From: Cyanophora paradoxa
Taxonomy: Eukaryota > Glaucocystophyceae > Cyanophorales > Cyanophoraceae
DNA length: 64,000 bases
Reading direction: 5' to 3'
Assembly: GCA_004431415.1 (NCBI GenBank)
Contig: QPMI01000275.1
Span: 1 to 64,000, forward strand
In this document: piece by piece, positions 22,001-32,853 of the stretch
Layout of the letters: every line of letters starts with the position of its first letter
Numbering within the stretch: the stretch's first letter is position 1
The notes under the pieces: model-generated
Told to the model about the DNA's origin: nothing
Databases searched by the model: none
What the model saw: only the letters and a program-made list of their open reading frames with translations
Translations under genes and position numbers: made by a program

Positions 22001-24743
22001 CGGAGGCGGAGAGAGAAACAAGGAGAAGCCATCCAAAAAGGAAGATGAAAGGAATGTGCTCGTGTGGGGGATGAGCTTCAGCTCGGGTGCTGCGCCACTC
22101 GGGAATCAGTTGGCGAGCGTCGAACGCGCGTCTGGAGGCGCGTACCTGGTAAGCGAGCATATAGCTGCTGTTCTGCGGGCAGAGAAAGATCAGGAATCTA
22201 GCTCGGGAAGAGCAAGAGCGCAGAGCACGCACGTGCTGGGCGGGCGTAAGAGCCACGAGCTGCAGCTGCAAGAACCCCGTCATGGACGCTTCTGCGAGGA
22301 GGAGCAGATTCTGAGCTTAGAGAGAGACCGACGGTCAGCAAGATCGCAGCGTACGATCCCAGGATCGCGGCGCCGATGCAGGGCGTGGAGGTCAATCGTT
22401 AGAGCCGCGCCGTTCTGGACGCTTCTGCGGCGCGGAGCAGCGGCAGTCCTTAAGACCTCGGAAAGATCGCAGTTTTAGAAGCACGCACGCACGATTCGAG
22501 GATCGCGGGCGCTGCCGGACACGCTGTGTCCTTGGTGTTGGCGCGCGGAGGGCGCCCTGCTTTGCTGCATTTGATGGAGCTGCTCAAAGGACAGCTGCAG
22601 GCCGGTTAGAACGTGAAGTTTCGGGCGAGGGCGGGCAGGCACACGATGAACGTGGCTGACGCGGCGGTGGAGGCCGATCCTGCTTGAGCTTCGCGGCTGA
22701 TGCCGGGGAGATGTTATCGTTGGAGCTTGCAGATGAGCATGGGCAAGTGATCATGAGCTGGCAGGACGATGCGCCGCCACCAGTCGATGTAATGGTTGGA
22801 AGCGCGAGAGCGCAGAGTTGAGGTTGAAGCGGCTTTGTTTTGAATAGATTGCTCGTCACGGAAGTTCAGAATCGAAGAGCCAGAGGCTGAACGCGGTAAA
22901 GATTAGATTGAGGTGCAGAATCGACCGAGGACGAAGTCCACGGGAATGGAACGGAAGAACACCTTATTCGACCGAAGACGAAGTCTTCGGGACGCCTACG
23001 CGCGTGGACAGTGCACCGGAGATGTCGAGGAGAGCTCATCGCCTGAGGGTAGTCCCTGCCCGTCAGGCTCGCAGTCGCTCGTCTCATGTATGGCGCGCGT
23101 AGGATAGAAGCGAGGGATTTAGATCCCTCGCGGGTGTGGCGGAGGCGCTAGGCGTGCTTCCGTTCAAGAAGCGGCGGCGTCCCCCGTTCTCGAGGCGCAG
23201 AAGAATGCGCGCACCTCGCGGGCGCTGTCGTACGTCAGTTCCCGTACAGAGAGAGGTACGTGCGCTCGCGCGCTGCCTCTTGGCTCTGTTTCTGCTCCGT
23301 GACGAGTCTCAGTGATTTGAGCGGAGCCGTCTTCAGCGGGATTTAGATCTCTGGATTTGGACAGAGTTTAGCCTAGAGGCTTTTGCCTGCGCGATGCAGG
23401 AGCTGCACTCACCGGGCGTGGCCGCGGTGAGGAGCTAAAGGCGCTGCCCGACAGCAATTTGATCGGGAGGCCAAGACAACGATTCCAGCAGGGAACGAGG
23501 CAGGACTCTGAAAAGCGAGTCAGCAGTGTCGGAAAAGAAGGAAAGAAGCCCGAACCGCGGCGGTGGGCGAACGATTGACGTGGAGGGGCTTGCCGCCGCC
23601 CAGGGCGTTGTCGATAGGCGGGGCATTTCGCATCGTTCTGTGCGGTCGTAAGACTTGAGCGACGGCGCGGGCGGCGAGGTGTCGGCGTCTGGGCGCACGG
23701 AAGCGAAGTTCAAACGCGGCGAATGTGCTTTTTGCAGCAGGGTACGTGACTTTTATAGGACCGGGGGAGGAGACCCCAGGGGGTACGCTGTTATGCGTGT
23801 TGCAATTTGGACCTTGCAAGTTGGGTACATGATTGTATTTTTAAAAAACAAACAACGCCGAGAAGGCTATTCTTTCGCGCGAGAAAGAGACAGCCGAGGC
23901 GCTGCGCGCGCGGCGGGGGGCGGCCGCGCGCGCTGCGCCGAGGCTGTGACCCACCACTAACCCAGCGGAGATTTCCGCTCGGCCGCGGCCTGCGAGATTC
24001 TCAGTACCAGAGGTAAGGCACGGAAATGAACGGGTTGCGTACGCGTTCAAGCGGAGCTGGAGGCTCCGTCCGATTAGCCCGACCTGCTGGCGACTGAGTG
24101 AGTAGTCGCAGCAGGCCGTGGCCGCCTTCGTATTTTGGATGACTGTTTGGATGACTGTGGGGAGTGGTACAAAAAGTGCGTATACGTATACACGACTAAT
24201 TGAAAAACTAGAGGTCGAACGCTAAGCTAAGCAATGATCAATTCGTACATTTTGTAGGTACAACGATGGGCGCCAGCGGCGGTCGGGGATGGTGGTCTGG
24301 CTCAACAGCGGCTCGGAATACGAGGGCGGCTTCACCGAGTTCGTGGTCCGCGATCGCGATCGCCGGCGCCGTCGTCCCCGGCCCCGGCCCGCGGCCGCGG
24401 GCCAGGTCCACGCTGCTCCGAATGATGCTTGGGGCTCCGGCCCATCTGCAAAGTAGAATCTCGGATTCGAGATCAAGGGACCGCCTGGCTGGGGTATAAA
24501 GTTCGACTTGCTACAGAAGGACTCTCTGTTCTGGTACATCAAACTTCTTACAGTGATACGTTCAGCTTCTTGTCTTGCCTTTGAATCTGGAGCAGCCACG
24601 ATTTCGCCGTCCACCGCGCCGGCCAGACGATCCGCGGCCAGAGGAGGTTCGTGGGTATCGAAGCTACAGCCGGTCAGGCTGGTTTATGCGAGACGAAAAA
24701 CGTATACTCTTTGCTCAAAAAATTCCGCGCATGTGCAGAGTAA
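19087..24743 (+). CDS. 2-oxoglutarate/Fe(II) oxygenase (prolyl 4-hydroxylase-like), interrupted by an intronic LTR-like insertion
   Basis: Exon 1 (19087-19566) gives a secretory signal (MHTRVIVTLQLVFGLLLFV) and a His/Ala-rich region ending YDHPE. Exon 2 (19668-19761) gives LLKDLLTADEVNFLIDL, the usual start of P4H-type domains. An exon near 19790-19930 gives IEKIIDRLGPSYLYEDIL. The next two exons join as DYHNDA / CCLDDCGEWYKK (second exon 20193-20228), supplying the HxD iron ligands. The following intron now contains a 3.87 kb element. Coding resumes at 24258 (YNDGRQRRSGMVVWLNS, then SEYEGGF), then GFEIKGPPGWGIKFDLL, and after one more intron HDFAVHRAGQTIRGQRRF, which supplies the distal His and Arg. 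The stop is at 24741-24743. Such enzymes hydroxylate proline in secreted proteins or small substrates; the substrate here is unknown. Because the donor is duplicated with the target site, splicing could still yield a full protein. Confidence 0.68.
20196..20274. repeat. 79 bp target-site-type duplication, left copy
   Basis: Identical to 24143-24221. It includes the end of the CCLDDCGEWYKK exon, its splice donor and the start of the intron, and immediately borders the inserted element. Confidence 0.85.
20275..21316. repeat. Left terminal direct repeat (1042 bp)
   Basis: Starts GTAGGATAGAAGC and ends TTCGTATTTT. The first 40 bp hold a perfect 9 bp stem hairpin (GCGAGGGAT / ATCCCTCGC). A second hairpin, GCGGAGATTTCCGC, lies near 21150. 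A 92-codon minus-strand ORF at 20611-20889 recurs at 23435-23713, but nothing in it is recognisable. Confidence 0.85.
21434..22238. repeat. Internal tandem duplication of a ~400 bp unit
   Basis: 21434-21829 and 21831-22238 are two near-identical copies of one unit with small indels (such as the CATCCAAAAAGG insert near 22030). Each carries part of a longer minus-strand ORF with the shared segment SSYMLAYQVRASRRAFDARQ. It belongs to the core of the inserted element. Confidence 0.85.
23099..24136. repeat. Right terminal direct repeat (1038 bp)
   Basis: Near-identical partner of 20275-21316 in the same orientation; the differences I see are single-base changes in G, C and A runs. Confidence 0.85.
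24143..24221. repeat. 79 bp target-site-type duplication, right copy
   Basis: Identical to 20196-20274, again including TGTGGGGAGTGGTACAAAAA and the GTGCG donor. A 12 bp TTGGATGACTGT tandem marks the element junction. Confidence 0.85.
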
Positions 24744-26056
24744 TGACCATTTTTATCAACGCACCTTACACGTGGATGGAGTCACGGGAAATAAAGGGCC
24801 CACAAGGCTACAACAGCACCCTCGCAAACGAGCTACGAGAGAAGTTTCAGCGTGCTAGCGTTAACGTTCACGATCGCGATCAAGCGGAGTCGGATCCGGA
24901 GTCAGTGCGGGTACCGGATTCGAAGACGGATTCCGATGCGCATTACTTGGATTTCGGGTCTGTGCGGCCAGAGGTGGGCTAGCTATAGCGCTGTTTCACA
25001 CGTGCAACTCGGAAAATGCGTGCGGAAATTCAAACGCGCTCCGATCCGCGCAGATCTGGCCGCTACTTAGCCAGGAGCAAGTGAGCCATCTGAATGCTGT
25101 CTTTTATCAAGAAGACGACGGCGATAAGACTCTCTACAGGAAAGACGTGAACCCTCACGGTGCATCCAGAAATATTCGTAATCAATTGCAAATGCGTTCG
25201 AATCGCCTCGTCCGTTTGAATAGCATTTAATGCGTTGCTATACAGACCCGCATGAACGTGCTGACGCTGGTTTGATTCGCACGGTTCCGGTCCGCATGTG
25301 CGCAGATGGTCTTTTAGACCACATTGTACGAGACGTATTCGAGACGATCTTGCGAAAACTGGGGCCTTCCTACTCATACAATGATCTCTTCACCGCCAGG
25401 TTTTACTCGTGTGTAATCCTATATATATATATGTATGGCTAGGCCTCGAACTGCCATCTAGACTGTCATGCAATATATTTACTGCGGCATTCGCGATCGT
25501 AGGCGTCGACCCCCTGCGACGGGACCACCTGCGCCGCCCTTTTGCAAAGAAGAAATTCACATTGACGCGTGTTGCTCGGACGAGTGCGGTGAATGGTACA
25601 GAACGTGAGCTCTTTTACTGATATATACCTGTAGGATGCGAGTACTGCCGAGGTTTCTAAACGTGAGGCTCTGGGTTGAACGCAGTCACGGCCGCGGCCG
25701 GCAGCGGAGGAGCCAGGTCATTGTGTGGCTGAACAACGGTTTCGAGTACGAAGGGGGGCACTCTTCCTTCGACGTGAGTTACTTGAACCTGCGATTCTTT
25801 GCGGGAACTCAAATTCAAAACGTTAGCTAATGAAAGCGGCCTGCACGCGCCCGGCCAGAACATGGGCCTCCACGTCAAGGGGGCCGCGGGGACGGCGCTC
25901 AAGTTCGACCTTCTGTCGAACGGCACTCTCCTCTGCGACGACTACGCGGTCCATCAGGAGAGGCCCGTGACGCAAGGACTGAAACGGTCCGCAACGTTAA
26001 CGCGTCCAGTGGCAATGCGCCTACTTAATTCGCTTCAATTATATTTGCGGCGCTGA
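24743..26056 (+). CDS. 2-oxoglutarate/Fe(II) oxygenase, tandem paralogue
   Basis: Exons parallel those of the preceding gene. An exon near 25048-25150 gives WPLLSQEQVSHLNAVFYQED; one near 25270-25395 gives HIVRDVFETILRKLGPSYSY; one ending near 25607 gives EEIHIDACCSDECGEWYRT, with the HxD ligands (H-I-D). A ~30 bp intron then appears to separate MRVLPRFLN, and after another short intron RRSQVIVWLNNGFEYEGG. The last exon (~25845-26056) gives MGLHVKG, ALKFDLLSNGTLLC and DDYAVHQERPVTQGLKRS, supplying the distal His. The start is uncertain: the ATG at 24743 overlaps the upstream stop and opens MTIFINAPYTWMESREIKG, which has no signal peptide, so either an N-terminal exon is missing or this copy is not secreted. 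It may be degenerating. Confidence 0.58.
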
Positions 26057-27113
26057 TTAATATTTCGTCTCTTCGAATTCGAAATCCCCCGTCGCCGCGC
26101 AGCATGATGCTCGTGTGGCTGCTCGCGCCACTGGAGTGGATGGAAACACTGGAGGGGCCGGCAGGATACGACCGTTCCTTCGCCCTCACGCACTGACTCC
26201 CTAGGCCTGATTATGAGTTCGATAGCATGGGATATATAGGCTGCAGCTGCAGCTGTACGTATACATGTACGTATACGTGTACATCCGAACCCGACGAGGG
26301 CGAGGGCGGAGGGCCCCTGGGGGGGCAGCCCGCGACCGTCCTTCCCGCCCCGCGCGGGGGCCGCATCCCCTCGGAGCTCTCAGATTGTCCCCGTCCTGAG
26401 TGTCATCGCTTCGGGGCAGCTGCAGTCCATCCGTCCCCTCGGGAGGCCCCTTCCGTCAGCAATCGCCTTTCCCTCGGGCGGCCCCGTCCGTCCGGCTCCA
26501 GATCTAGACTCTAGAGGCTAGCGCTCCGGATCCGTCGTGACTCGTGAATTGAACCTTTCGAATGAAGCTCTGTTCCTATATCTATACCGCACCTGGCCTG
26601 TGCTGAATTGTGCACGTGATCGATATCGATTGCAAACATAAAAGTAGTAGTACTAGTACTAGTACAAAGACGTCGATGCCGCAGTGCGTCCTGTCTATTG
26701 CGACGCGTCCGACGGTCCTAAATGTTAAATGTATAAGGCGTCCTGCTCGTGATCATGATCACTGAGGCAGCGCACACTAGTAATGCAACGTTAACGCTAA
26801 CTGTACAGATATCTTGCAATTGCGAGTCAAATCACGAGGGAACACGGAGTCTGAGAGATCTAGAGAGTCAGGTGACCTTCGATATCGGTCAGATGACTGG
26901 TCAAGTGACCCAGTGAGAAGGGAGCGGATGTCTGATCATGGCATCGTGGTCAGTGACGGCGGCTGCTGCACCTCAGGCCTCGTCTCAGAGTCTGGATCGG
27001 AGCTGCAGCTGATCGGTATCTGGTCCCGAATCTCGAAGTCCGCAGCAGCTATAGCTAGACCAAACGCGCGCTAGCGAGCGTTCCAGGCAGCGGCGGCGCC
27101 CGGCCGGCGAAGG
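26057..27113. other. Intergenic region with receptor relic and palindromic words
   Basis: Apart from the relic at 26280-26575 I see no gene. It contains AGTACTAGTACTAGTACT at 26644-26664, and TCGATATCGAT and GATCATGATC words. Confidence 0.5.
26280..26575 (+). pseudogene. Degenerate relic of the receptor tail and 3' UTR
   Basis: 26280-26370 resembles the end of receptor copy A (GAGGGCGGGG..., CGCCCCGCGCGGGG, ATCCCCTCGG) but the frame and NPSY codons are lost. 26490-26575 matches the 3' flank of copy A: CTCCAGATCTAGA, TAGAGGCTAGCGCT, GAATTGAA, AGCTCTGT. It is a third, decayed trace of the receptor family. Confidence 0.65.
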
Positions 27114-27982
27114 ATGCCGAGCCCTTTGACCGCGTTCCTCATTGCGGGGGCGGCTCCGCCCGCCACCCTCTTTAGCCTCGCGTTCCTCGACTGGGCGGCC
27201 GAGAGCCACGCCGAGCGGCCCGACCCCGGCGCCGCCGCGCGCACGCTCTTCCTCTTCGCGTGCGGCGTGTCGGCCGCCGTCGCCGCGCCCCTCGTCGGCG
27301 CTGTGGCCGCCGCGGAGGCCGCCGCGGTCAACGCCGTCGGATTCCGTGCGTAGAAGCGCGCGCCACGCGCGGCCTCTGAATTCGAATATTCACTGAGTCG
27401 ACGTCATCTCTCTGAATCTGTGCAGCGGTCTTCATTCCGGCTGCGCTCTGCGCGGCGGGAGCCGAGGCGGCGAGCCCTGGGGCGGTCGACCGGGCCGGCT
27501 GCTGGATCCGCGCCCTGCCCGCCCGCCTCGCGGCCCTCGCGGCCTGGGGCTGGGCCCGGTTGCAATTGGCCGCGGCCCGTGCGCGGCGGGACGACGGCGG
27601 GTTCATTCTGGTCGGGGCGGGGCCCGGCGGGGCCGACGTCGAGCTGCCGCCCCTCGGACCCGAGCCCGAGCCCGGGGCCGAGCCCGGGGCCACCTCGGCC
27701 CCTGGGACCCTCCCGTGGCCAGCCGACTCGATCGCGAGCTCGGAGCTCGAGTGTTCGGCTGCGGCGGCAGGCGAGGAAGTGGCTGCTGCTGCGGTTGCAA
27801 TTGACGGCGGGGAGGCGGGGAGCAGTTTCTTCGGAGGCGGGCCCCCGGCGCCGGCCGGCGGCCTGGATCCGGATGGCGACGTCGACCTGGATCGTTATTT
27901 CACTGCCGTCCTGGACAACCTGGGGGCGGCCCGCCGCGGCCTAGCGCCCCGAGCGGGGCTGCAGTCTGTCGGGGGGTTGTAG
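27114..27982 (+). CDS. Predicted membrane protein of unknown function (262 aa)
   Basis: Two exons (27114-27345 and 27426-27982) joined in phase over an 80 bp intron (GTGCGTAG to GTGCAG), 789 nt in total. The N-terminal half holds three hydrophobic segments: PLTAFLIAGAAPPATLFSLA, ARTLFLFACGVSAAVAAPLV and VFIPAALCAAGAE. The second exon also has a Trp/Arg amphipathic stretch (RLAALAAWGWARLQLAAARA). The C-terminal half is acidic and Pro/Gly-rich (PPLGPEPEPGAEPG, LDPDGDVDLDRYFTAVLDNL) and probably faces the cytosol. No family recognised. Confidence 0.68.
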
Positions 27983-28706
27983 CGTGATATGTTGAATGCA
28001 CGCTTAATTATAAGGACCCGGGCCCGGCGGCTTGCGCATGCAATTGATCATGAGCTCGAGACCCTCTGTTTGAATTTCTGCACATATATAATCGATATCG
28101 AGATCTCATGATCAGCATACATCTAGATTTATGATCTAGAAGATCTTCATCCGATGATCAGCTCGCTAGAGCCAAACTCTCGAACGCGCTGATTTCGCAA
28201 TTTAGTGACCATGCATGCATATGATAATGATCATGATCAGTCATCGGGAAGGCAGTAATTATTATTCATTGAACGGAATGCATATGTGTTCTAGGCCTAA
28301 TATTGTACACTGCAGCTGTGACATCGCATCTATTTCTTGAGAGACTGCGTTCGAAGAAATACGAAAATACGAGAGAAGAGCGCCGTCGCCCTTCCACTTG
28401 TACATGGACACTGTCACATTGAATTTAGATATAGTTCTTGAGAGACTACAGGTCATGGAAATGACGCATACGTACTCTGCGCTTCAAAATTTAAATGCTC
28501 TAGGTCTAGATGTAGTGATTACATATGACTCGCTATAAAAATCGAATGCGAGCCGCGCGGCTCGACTTCTACAAGTACAGTGGCGAAAGAGCTGATATGA
28601 ATAAGCTGAAGAATCAGATATCGATGGACACCGCTTAAAAAGGGGATTCATCTCGCGGGCCTGTAGCTATAACCAGCTACGTATTAGAATTTCGAGCGAG
28701 GCCGGC
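27983..28706. other. AT-rich intergenic island dense in GATC and TGATCA palindromes
   Basis: No gene is supported; a 64-codon minus ORF at 28262-28456 has no recognisable feature. 28040-28250 contains about ten GATC sites plus ATCGATATCGAT- and CTAGA-type palindromes. The right end is the nitrate reductase 3' region. Confidence 0.6.
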
Positions 28707-31700
28707 CTAGAACGCGAAGCGCTGGTCGGCCTTGAACCCGAGCTTGTCGAGGTTGGGGATGCACGCGAGGTTGATCATGGGGGCCGGCCCGCACATGAAG
28801 ACCAGCGCGTCGTCGCCCGCCGCCGGCATGTGCGCCCTGCACGCATGCCAGAGCCAGATCAGACCAGCAAACGACAAAGTAAACGATATCTTAATATATA
28901 AGACGCACGCGAGCATGGCGTGGTCGATGAAGCCGGTGGAGTAGGGCCAGGGCTTGCCGCCCTCCGGGGCGCGGTCGACGGTGTACCAGACGCGCACGCG
29001 CCCCGGGTGCGCCGCCGCCATCGCGTCCAGCTCGGAGCGCAGCAGGATGTCTGCGGGGCATGCCTCCGGAGTGAGAAACGAGAAGCGAGGAGGAGGAGGA
29101 GGAGGAGGAGCTTAAGCTGCTTAATAGAAAGCTTATGTCTGCTTAAGCGAGAAGAGGAGCTTTTGTCTGCGGGGGCGGCGGCGGCGGGATCCCGCAGCGA
29201 GAAACGATAAGTGAGGCGAGGCTTAAGCTGCTTATTGAAGCTGCTTTAATTTCATGAGATCAAAGCGCTGCGCTGTGCTGACCGGCCTCGGTCTGGTTGC
29301 CGTAGAGGAGGAAGATCTCGGTGCGGTCCTCGGGGTCCGCCAGCATCGCCTTGGCCACCTGAGGCGAGGCGAGACGAGCGTAAGCTTAAAGAAAGGCGCT
29401 TCAAATAAGAGAAGCGTAGGGACCTGGTACATGGGGGTGATGCCGGTGCCGCCGGCGATCATCCCGACGCGCCTCGCCGAGTGCGGCTTGTCCTCGATCT
29501 CGAAGCGCCCGCGGCCCTTGTACGTGATCTCGCCCGTCGGTCCCTTCACGTCCACCGTGTCCCCGATCGCGAGCGACTCGAGGTGCTGCGAGAAGGCGCC
29601 GCCCTCGGGGAAGCGCGGGTTCGCGTTCTTGAAGTAGACCTGTACATGTGTTAATAAAAAGAAGATTTAAAGGAGACGGATCTCTGTGTTTTTCAATGGT
29701 CCCGGACCTTGACGACGAGGTCGAAGTAGCCCTTGACCTCGTCCGCCGTGGTCGGCGTGTACGCGCGCATGACCGGCTTGCCGTTGACCTGCGGCCGAGG
29801 CGGGGGGCGATCAGAAACGCTCTACTTGGCCGCACGAACGAAAAGCTAAACCTACTAAACCTAGAACTAATCAAAAGCTTATTAAGGGCGCACGGTGGCG
29901 GAGAGGAACATGTGCTGGCCGACGGGGAGGCCGAGGACGTGGTCCGGCGAGGGCAGCGCGAAGCGGAAGCGCCGCGTGTCGTGGCTCAGCACCACCTGAA
30001 AATTTAAGCAAGTCAGTCAACAAGTCATACAAGAGGGCGGGCGCGGGCGCGCGCGCGGGCGCGGGCGCGCCTTCTCGATGAGCTTGACGGCGACCTTCTT
30101 CTTAGGGTCCAGCGTCACCGGCGAGGAGGACCCCGAGGCCGAGGAGGACGAGGCCGGGGCGGCCGAGGCGGAGGAGGAGGCGGGGGCGGCCGCGCCGCGC
30201 AACCAGGTGGGGAGCGCCGGGCACTGCGGGCACGGGCGAGGCTCGGTTGGCGAACGGAGGAGATCTAGAGCTCGGTGGGGAAGGGTGGGTACCTTGGGGT
30301 TGGGGAGGTAGTCGCCGTCGACGTTGCCGACGTACCAGTCGACGAGCATGTCCCACGCCTTCTTGCTGTGGATCGCCTCGAACTCCTCCGTCGTGTCCGT
30401 GCCTGGGCTCCAGTTCAGTTGTTGGCTCGGATCAAATCGATCGGGCCGGCTTAGTGAGCTTTGAACTAAATGAATATAGGCACCGGCGTTGATGGTGATG
30501 GACTTGGCGCCTCCCGGGTGCTCCTTGAGGAACTTGGTGCAGTCGTACACCTGATTACAGAAGATAAGAAGCGTTAGTTGAAGGATGATAAATAGAGCCA
30601 GCTAGATAGTTAAATAGGTAGATAGATATGTGTGCACCTTGTTTGAGACGATGATCCAGCAGTCCTCGGGCGTGTTGTGCTTCTCAATCTGCCGCGGAGA
30701 AGACGCGTCAAATCAAGGGGGCGGAACAGTACTAAGGGGCGGCTCGCCCACCTCGGCCATGGTCAGCTTGTGCGCAGAGGCGGCGGGGGCGGCGGCGGGG
30801 GCGGAGGCGGCGGCGGGGGCGGCGGCGGGGGCGGCGGGAGCGGCAGGGGCGGCAGGGGCGGAGGAGGGGAGGGGCTGCGGGGCCGAGGCGGCGGGGCTCT
30901 TGGGGTCCGGGTGGCGGAGCATCCAGCCGCCCGGCTGGTTGCCGGCCTGCGTCGGGTGCTCGAACCAGACCGCCAGCTCCCCGCTCGCCGTCCGCGTCGG
31001 GTGGACCTGCCTCGCAAGTTAAGCTAAGGCTTCTAAGAGAATCAATTGGAGATCCTTCTAATAAATCAGTATAAGAACCTTGACGCGGAAGTAGGCGTTG
31101 TTGCCCATGCCCATGAGGTTCCAGGTCACGCGCTCCGGCTGCCCGTTGTTCGACTCGTCCCACGCCCGAACCTGCGAACGAAGGGGCGGCGTCAGAGGGG
31201 CGCGGGCGCTGCGAACGAAGGGCCGGGGCGGCCCGGACCATCAGCTCGCGGCAGCGGAGTAGGACGAGGGGGTCCGCCTCGTGCTCCCAGAGGACCCAGC
31301 ACCAGTGGCGCCCCTTGCGGTTCGGCTTCTCGTGCGCGTTGACCTTGGCGTGCTCCCACGTCGCCCCGTCGTCCAGGCTCACCTCCACGCGCGTCACCCG
31401 CCGGCCCCCGCCCGTGTAGGCGTACCCCGCGAGCCGCAGCGGGCCCGGCTGCCCGCCGAACGAGACGAGGTCGCCGTGGGCCGGCGCCCAGAAGGCCGAG
31501 TTGATGTTCAGCTCGTTGAAGATGTAGTCGGGCTTGTACCACCAGCCTGAGCAGCAAAGAAACATAATCTTCAGCCGAGGACCTCGACGCGTTCGCATCG
31601 GAGAGATTAAAGCGCACCCTCGGCGTTCGCCTTCTCCGAGTCGACGTGCGGCGGCATGATCCGGTTGTCGAAGAAGTGATCTGAGATCGAGACCGGAAGG

Positions 31701-32853
31701 ATGGATCTTATAAGCGGCAGATCCAAATACAAAGGTGGAAAAGCTAAAGCGCACAGTAGTTCTGCGTCTCGTCGCCCGAGACGTGGATGGAGCAGAGCCA
31801 CTTGACCATGCGGCCGCCGATCCAGCCCGGGATGATGATGCGGATGGGGTACCCGTGGTCCGGGTGCAGGATCTCCCCGTTCTGCTTGTACGCAAGGATC
31901 ACGTCGCAGTCCTGAGGGGAGTACACGCTCGTCAGGGGAGGGGAGGGGGGTAGGGACAGAATCGAGGGGGGCGGGGAGGGGGGTACCGCACCGGATCCAT
32001 GGCCATGTGGATCGGGATCTGGGTGCCGTAGGTGCCGTCCGAGCCCTTCGGGAGCTGCGGGGGAGACGGGGTACATGAGTTTCGGGGGGTGCGGGGTACA
32101 CGAGTTTCCCCGCGGCCGCGGGGGCGAGCCGTGGCCGGCGCACCTCGGCGCGGGGCCCGGCAAAGTGGACCCAGCGGGCGTTCGTCTCGTCGATGCCGCA
32201 GGCGCGGAGGACGTCGCAGAGGCGCGCGCCCGTCCACACGTTCGTGCTTACGCCCGAAGAGCCCCAGTTGAAGCCCTGCGCGCACGCGGGCGCCCGCCCG
32301 AGTCAGCGCGAGCTCGCGCGCGAGATCGAAAGGGGGACGGCGCGGGGGCGGGCGCACGATCGTCTGCTTGACCATGTTCTCCTCCTTGCGGCGGTTGCCG
32401 GCGCAGACGAGCGTGACCGGGAGCGAGTGCTCGGGCAGAGCCGCGAGGTCGTCCATAGAGAACGAGCGCGGCGCGGCCAGGAGCCCCGTCACGTCGACGC
32501 GGTGCGTCGCCCAGTCCAGACGCGGCACCTGCGCGGCCACGATATGAGCTGATGCCTGAGCCGACGCTGAGCTGGGGCGAGCGCACGGCGCCGTGGTTCC
32601 GGACGTAGTGGAGCGGGACGGAGGTGATGAATCCGTCCTCGCGCAGGGCGTGGACGGGCGCCTCGCAGTTGAACGGGTGGCGCCCCGTGAGGCGCACGAG
32701 CTCCGGGTGGCGCCCCACCCACTCGTCGGGCGTGCCCACGTCGCGCGCGTCAACCGGCAGCTGCCGCGGCGCCCGCGGCGGCTTCGCGCTCGCCGCGAAG
32801 GCCGCGTCGGTGGCGAGCGGCATGGCGGGCATCTCGTTCGGGAGCGGCGGCAT
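28707..32853 (-). CDS. NR: Assimilatory nitrate reductase (Moco, cytochrome b5, FAD/NAD)
   Basis: About 17 exons encode a complete eukaryotic nitrate reductase, which reduces nitrate to nitrite in the cytosol with NAD(P)H. In order: Moco domain with the molybdenum Cys in [55 protein letters not shown] and [16 protein letters not shown]; dimerisation domain ([47 protein letters not shown]); an Ala/Pro-rich hinge (~30780-30900); cytochrome b5 with both heme His ([21 protein letters not shown]); FAD domain ([32 protein letters not shown]); NAD domain ([34 protein letters not shown]), ending RFAF and a stop at 28707. The start at 32853 ([13 protein letters not shown]) is the best supported; an in-frame extension with a hydrophobic stretch runs upstream to 33318 and could be 5' UTR. 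Head to head with NRT2. Confidence 0.95.

Larger units (their letters stand above)
20275..24142. mobile_element. LTR-like non-autonomous element inserted in the oxygenase gene
   Basis: Composite insertion bounded by ~1.04 kb direct repeats (20275-21316 and 23099-24136) and flanked by 79 bp host duplications. The core (21317-23098) has no reverse transcriptase, integrase or transposase that I can recognise, only short ORFs, so it is at best a non-autonomous element of TRIM/LARD type. The two terminal repeats differ mainly in homopolymer length (for example near 20937 versus 23758 and near 21019 versus 23839), suggesting recent insertion. The repeats do not begin TG and end CA, and I see no clear primer-binding site or polypurine tract, so LTR is a description of layout only. 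A segmental duplication is the alternative. Confidence 0.6.

Noticed and set aside
28262-28456. 64-codon minus ORF in an AT-rich island
   Set aside because: No motif, no splice context, no paralogue in the window.
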